In this document: one piece after another, positions 14,289 through 16,448 of the stretch | How the letters are laid out: each line of letters opens with the position of its first letter | How positions within the stretch are numbered: position 1 is the first letter of the stretch | From: an uncultured bacterium | GTDB taxonomy: Bacteria; Bacillota; Clostridia; Lachnospirales; Lachnospiraceae | Reading direction: 5' to 3' | Length of the DNA: 16,448 bases | Assembly: GCA_948467735.1 (NCBI GenBank) | Contig: CAOKFN010000065.1 | Span: 1 to 16,448 of the forward strand | Made by a program: the position numbers and the translations under genes | Notes under the pieces: generated by a model | What the model was told of the DNA's origin: nothing | What the model saw: only the letters and a program-made list of their open reading frames with translations | Database searches by the model: none

Positions 14289-14432
14289 TCAATTAAATAG
14301 GGATATGCCGTATTTTATCTTGCGAAATATTTTATATCCGATGGTTCCTACTAAGGACACGATAATATATAACGAGGAAAGCGCTCCTGAAACGCCGCCA
14401 ATGATGATTAAAATTAACATACCGAAATTCAT
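14289..14432 (-). CDS. Small membrane protein, 47 residues
   Basis: This gene is easily missed because of its size. It encodes one long hydrophobic helix at about 4-32 (FGMLILIIIGGVSGALSSLY and onward) followed by a basic, aromatic tail (YKIFRKIKYGISLFN). The positive tail should lie in the cytoplasm. The ribosome binding site AAGGGAGA lies eight bases before the ATG, which strongly supports translation. I recall short Lachnospiraceae proteins ending in a similar KYGISL motif, but no function is known to me. Hairpin-rich sequence lies on both sides: 14502-14585 in its probable leader and 14101-14240 beyond its stop. Size, topology and structured surroundings resemble type I toxin genes, but also ordinary small membrane regulators. 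No antisense promoter is clear. Confidence 0.72.
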   Translation of the reverse strand: MNFGMLILIIIGGVSGALSSLYIIVSLVGTIGYKIFRKIKYGISLFN

Positions 14433-14501
14433 CGTTTGATTCTCCCTTCGAGTTCTTTTTCATTATTATGGTTGATAACTGCTTTTGGCACATCAAAAAG
14501 A

Positions 14502-14585
14502 CAGTTTAGTCATAAACCAAACTGCAATGACAAATCAGCTTGTCATTCATCAAAACCTTTCGTTGTTTCGGCCTGATTGATGACA
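14502..14585 (-). promoter_or_regulatory. Three consecutive inverted repeats in the probable leader of the small membrane gene
   Basis: CAGTTT (14502-14507) pairs with AAACTG (14519-14524), with an inner GTTTA/TAAAC. AATGACAA (14526-14533) pairs perfectly with TTGTCATT (14540-14547) around a 6-base loop. TCATCAA (14547-14553) pairs with TTGATGA (14577-14583). The right arm of the second stem can alternatively pair with ATGACA at 14580-14585. Together they would form a folded leader of about 80 bases on a leftward transcript. They could also be binding sites for a regulator. Confidence 0.45.
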
Positions 14586-14599
14586 GAAGCCCTATCTGC

Positions 14600-14605
14600 A
14601 TTATA
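14600..14605 (-). promoter_or_regulatory. Possible -10 box upstream of the small membrane gene
   Basis: A perfect TATAAT on the minus strand lies about 170 bases before the ATG at 14432, just outside the hairpin cluster. The base run at the -35 position (TTCGAT with 17 spacing) is poor, so this is a weak call. The same bases also read TATAAT on the plus strand (14602-14607). Confidence 0.3.
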
Positions 14606-14629
14606 ATGTATGAAAAAAGAATATCGAAG

Positions 14630-15151
14630 TTATGACTTTTTACCGTCCAGCCAGTGGATATAGTTAATAATTACCGTATTGCTGATCACTTCATGGAAAA
14701 AATTTGGAGCTTCAGCGGAAGAAAAAGGATAGAGCAGCAGTGAGAGAAGAGAAGGAAAGGGTAAGGTAACACTGCCGCTTCTGCCAAAACGACGCCCCGA
14801 TTTCCACATGGTCTGTCGGGATGTAAGCGCTGTTTCACAGGGAAGAAGGGTTTCATGGTCTGTGAGCTGTAAACGGAAACCGGTGGAAAGCGTTTTCTGC
14901 CTGTGAAAAAAAATGGGATGCGGCGCCCTGCCGTCGGGGATGGAAGCGTCGGCGGCAGCAGTATAACGGACAAAGTCTGCGTCATCAAAAGCCGCAGACG
15001 GGAATATGCTTTTCTCTTGGCGGGAATAGAAGGAGGAATCTGCGCATGCAGAAAAGGAATCTATCTGAGCATTGTCAGCATACATTCCATGGAACAGGAG
15101 AAATAAAATATATAAAAAACATGCAAACTTTTTTCGACTTTTGAGAAACAT
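14630..15151 (-). CDS. Hypothetical small secreted or membrane protein, 173 residues
   Basis: The N-terminus is a signal peptide or membrane anchor (basic FLKSRKKF, then FLYILFLLFHGMYA), followed by an Asp/Ser-rich stretch with a DSFSACADSSF motif. A second hydrophobic segment lies at about 126-140 (LPFPSLLSLLLYPFSS). The C-terminus reads SNTVIINYIHWLDGKKS. I recall Lachnospiraceae proteins that share this plan: exported, a DSF-x-C-A motif near the start, and an I-I-x-Y-I-H-x-x-D-G-K-K tail. The plan makes this a real gene despite its odd composition. Two adjacent ATGs occur (15154 and 15151). The second is preferred because AGGAG at 15158-15162 is then six bases away. It follows the PD-(D/E)XK-like gene by about 50 bases on the same strand and may be co-transcribed. 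Function is unknown. Confidence 0.65.
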   Translation of the reverse strand: MFLKSRKKFACFLYILFLLFHGMYADNAQIDSFSACADSSFYSRQEKSIFPSAAFDDADFVRYTAAADASIPDGRAPHPIFFHRQKTLSTGFRLQLTDHETLLPCETALTSRQTMWKSGRRFGRSGSVTLPFPSLLSLLLYPFSSAEAPNFFHEVISNTVIINYIHWLDGKKS

Positions 15152-15202
15152 CATGTTCTCCTGATTTTAATAAATCATTTTTGCAAAATAACAAATGCTG
15201 TC

Positions 15203-15946
15203 CTAAAAATCCCTAGGCTCATATAAATACATATTTCCCTTTTTGCCCACTCTGTCCAGCGTTTCCACATAATAGAGGATATTCAGCACCGTCTGGGCCA
15301 AAGAAACGGAAATATGCGCGGCTTTGGCAAAGTCCTTGGAGGTAAACGCCTCCTCCAGTTCAAAGGGCACAAACTGCATATAGTCCGCGAGACAGTCTAT
15401 TTCCACCTCCTGAACAAAATCCGTGGGGATGCGGTCATATCGGGCGGCGCCCCTTTTTCTGTCGCGGCTCCAGCCGTTAAGCAGTTTATACTCTTCCACA
15501 TTCAGCAGAGCCAGACGCAGATGGAGATTGGGATTTTTCAGAAAGCTCTTAATCTTGTAGAGCTCCGGGAAGGCCATGTAGGGATTGCCTTTGGCGGGAG
15601 ATTTCCTCCTTTTGCTCAATTCTCCGCTTTCCTCATCTATCCAGATCAGCCACTTTTCCCGGGGAATCGGGTAAACGATAGTGACCGGATATAGGGGAAG
15701 GAAAGTCTCCAGCTTGCCTCTCAGCTTATTAAATTGTCTTGTCTGTATTTCAATGATTTCTCCCCCATGAAAAATATCGGCAACATAGCTTTGGATGGGG
15801 ATTTCCTGTTTATCCTCGTCTGGTTCGTAATAATTTTTTAAAATAGCATGAACCGTTTTCTCTGATAAGGTGCCGATGCTAAGGCGCTGCCGGTCAATTC
15901 CGATAATTTTTTTCTTCGCTTTTTCAAATGCTTCTCTATCCGGCAT
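15203..15946 (-). CDS. Putative PD-(D/E)XK-like protein with C-terminal winged helix
   Basis: This 247-residue cytoplasmic protein has, in order, a helix containing GTLSEKTVHAILK with Glu29 (25-37), QSYVADIF with Asp57, and EIIEIQT with Glu66 and Gln68 (63-69). An invariant-looking Glu, then Asp, then E-x-Q is a known variant of the PD-(D/E)XK nuclease core, with Gln in place of Lys. A YPVTIVYPIPREKWLIW strand region and LNGWSRDRKRGAARYDRIP follow. The last 50 residues (TSKDFAKAAHISVSLAQTVL, then VGKKGNMYLY) look like a winged-helix DNA-binding domain. I recall many clostridial hypothetical proteins with this layout. The frame begins at 15967, but the ATG at 15946 has AGAGG six bases upstream and is preferred. 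A near-consensus promoter lies at 16021-16049. Catalytic activity is unproven. Confidence 0.82.
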   Translation of the reverse strand: MPDREAFEKAKKKIIGIDRQRLSIGTLSEKTVHAILKNYYEPDEDKQEIPIQSYVADIFHGGEIIEIQTRQFNKLRGKLETFLPLYPVTIVYPIPREKWLIWIDEESGELSKRRKSPAKGNPYMAFPELYKIKSFLKNPNLHLRLALLNVEEYKLLNGWSRDRKRGAARYDRIPTDFVQEVEIDCLADYMQFVPFELEEAFTSKDFAKAAHISVSLAQTVLNILYYVETLDRVGKKGNMYLYEPRDF

Positions 15947-16020
15947 GGCATTCCTCTTCAGGTTCATTTGTCCCGCTGTTTTTACAAAACATGCAGCACG
16001 TTTCTTGTTAAACTGACTTC

Positions 16021-16049
16021 ATGATATGTCACTAAACAGAATTTGTCAA
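16021..16049 (-). promoter_or_regulatory. Sigma-A promoter of the PD-(D/E)XK-like gene
   Basis: On the minus strand, a perfect TTGACA (16044-16049) and TATCAT (16021-16026) are separated by 17 bases. The leader to the ATG at 15946 is about 70 bases. It is the closest match to consensus in this half of the window. Confidence 0.85.
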
Positions 16050-16268
16050 GAAATAATTTTTCCATGACATTCCAGCTTTATCGGGGGAGTCCAGCGGGCG
16101 GGCTTTCCCCTGTATTTTCAGGCCGCCGGTTTGGCGGACAAAGGTGCGGTCAACAGGTTTTTCTGCTATAAATATATTAAAAAAATCCATTTTTCTGCAG
16201 CCAACTTCATTTTTTGTCGGAATATATAATGAAGGCGCCTGACAGAATACAGGAAAGGAGGAGCGTCT
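16050..16268. other. Intergenic stretch upstream of the ECF sigma gene
   Basis: With the leader of the leftward gene, this makes a gap of about 320 bases. It holds a short hairpin CCGCC/GGCGG (16123-16137), a possible extended -10 (TGCTATAAA, 16164-16172) and a TATAAT at 16225-16230. No matching -35 box is convincing for either. An ECF-type autoregulatory promoter was not recognised. AAAGGAGG near 16254-16261 is the ribosome binding site of the sigma gene. Confidence 0.45.
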
Positions 16269-16448
16269 ATGCAGGATGAGGAAATCGTCGCGCTATATTG
16301 GCGGCGGGACGAAAATGCAATTCGGGAGACAGAGCGGAAGTACGGGCGATATCTTTCCAAAATCGCGTACAACATACTTACGGATTATGAGGACAGCAAG
16401 GAGAGCGTCAACGATACCTATTTGAAGGCTTGGAATTCCATGCCGCCT
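16269..16448 (+). CDS. ECF-type RNA polymerase sigma factor, N-terminal part (cut by window end)
   Basis: Sixty codons are visible, starting with MQDEEIVALYWRRDENAIRE and ending in TYLKAWNSMPP. This is the region 2 pattern of sigma-70 family ECF factors: an acidic first helix, a KYGRYLSKIAYNIL helix that binds core polymerase, and a D-x-EDSKESVNDTYLKAWN segment that belongs to the -10 recognition helix. ECF factors redirect polymerase to a small regulon, usually under an anti-sigma factor or another signal. The start is well supported by AAAGGAGG about seven bases upstream. Region 4, and any anti-sigma gene downstream, fall outside the window, so the regulon and partner cannot be judged. Confidence 0.93.
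   Translation, partial: MQDEEIVALYWRRDENAIRETERKYGRYLSKIAYNILTDYEDSKESVNDTYLKAWNSMPP

Noticed and set aside
14577..14607. Plus-strand promoter TTGATG with TATAAT
   Set aside because: The spacing is 19 bases, and no plus-strand gene follows; the next coding sequence is on the minus strand.
1..16448. CRISPR array, tRNA, rRNA or intact insertion sequence
   Set aside because: No regularly spaced direct repeats, no tRNA-like cloverleaf or conserved rRNA stretch was recognised, and no transposase frame is present.

Overview
The window reads as chromosomal DNA of a Gram-positive anaerobe, most likely a Lachnospiraceae-type Clostridia. Base composition is moderate, nearly every gene has a strong AGGAGG-type ribosome binding site, and sigma-A promoters are easy to see. 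There is a perfect CIRCE operator, three lipoproteins with Gram-positive style lipoboxes, and several small proteins whose sequences resemble families I remember from Lachnospiraceae. That assignment rests on pattern memory, not on a search.

Layout. 1-870: a decayed tyrosine integrase, joined in frame to an ArpU-like phage regulator domain and truncated at its 5' end next to the heat-shock promoter. 896-1571: a CIRCE/HrcA-controlled small heat-shock gene with a strong terminator. 1829-2977: a large lipoprotein with calcium-loop-like motifs. 3008-3761: a long hairpin-rich leader and a 163-residue unknown protein, closed by a bidirectional terminator. 3937-5682 (minus): a methyl-accepting chemotaxis protein, divergent from a four-gene carbohydrate ABC importer (5969-10745: ATPase, two permeases, lipoprotein binding protein). 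10985-11734: a small lipoprotein with its own promoter, followed by a 94-nt stem-loop that looks like a dispersed intergenic element. 12013-14040: a DUF2971 protein and an ADP-ribosylglycohydrolase, divergently transcribed from a palindrome-bearing intergenic region. 14041-14629: a hairpin-rich stretch around a 47-residue membrane protein. 14630-15946 (minus): a small secreted protein downstream of a putative PD-(D/E)XK plus winged-helix protein with a near-consensus promoter. 16269 to the end: the start of an ECF sigma factor gene, cut by the window edge.

How the genes may work together. The ABC genes are translationally close (1-bp gap, 55-bp gap, 4-bp overlap) and form one uptake system. 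No glycoside hydrolase or regulator is beside it, so the substrate is not fixed by context. The chemoreceptor diverging from it may sense a related solute. The DUF2971/ADP-ribosylglycohydrolase pair is the best candidate for an undescribed functional pair, because a hydrolase that removes ADP-ribose sits head-to-head with a protein of unknown activity whose motifs loosely recall ADP-ribosyltransferases. The 47-residue membrane protein with structured flanks is the best candidate for an overlooked small gene. Both are hypotheses.
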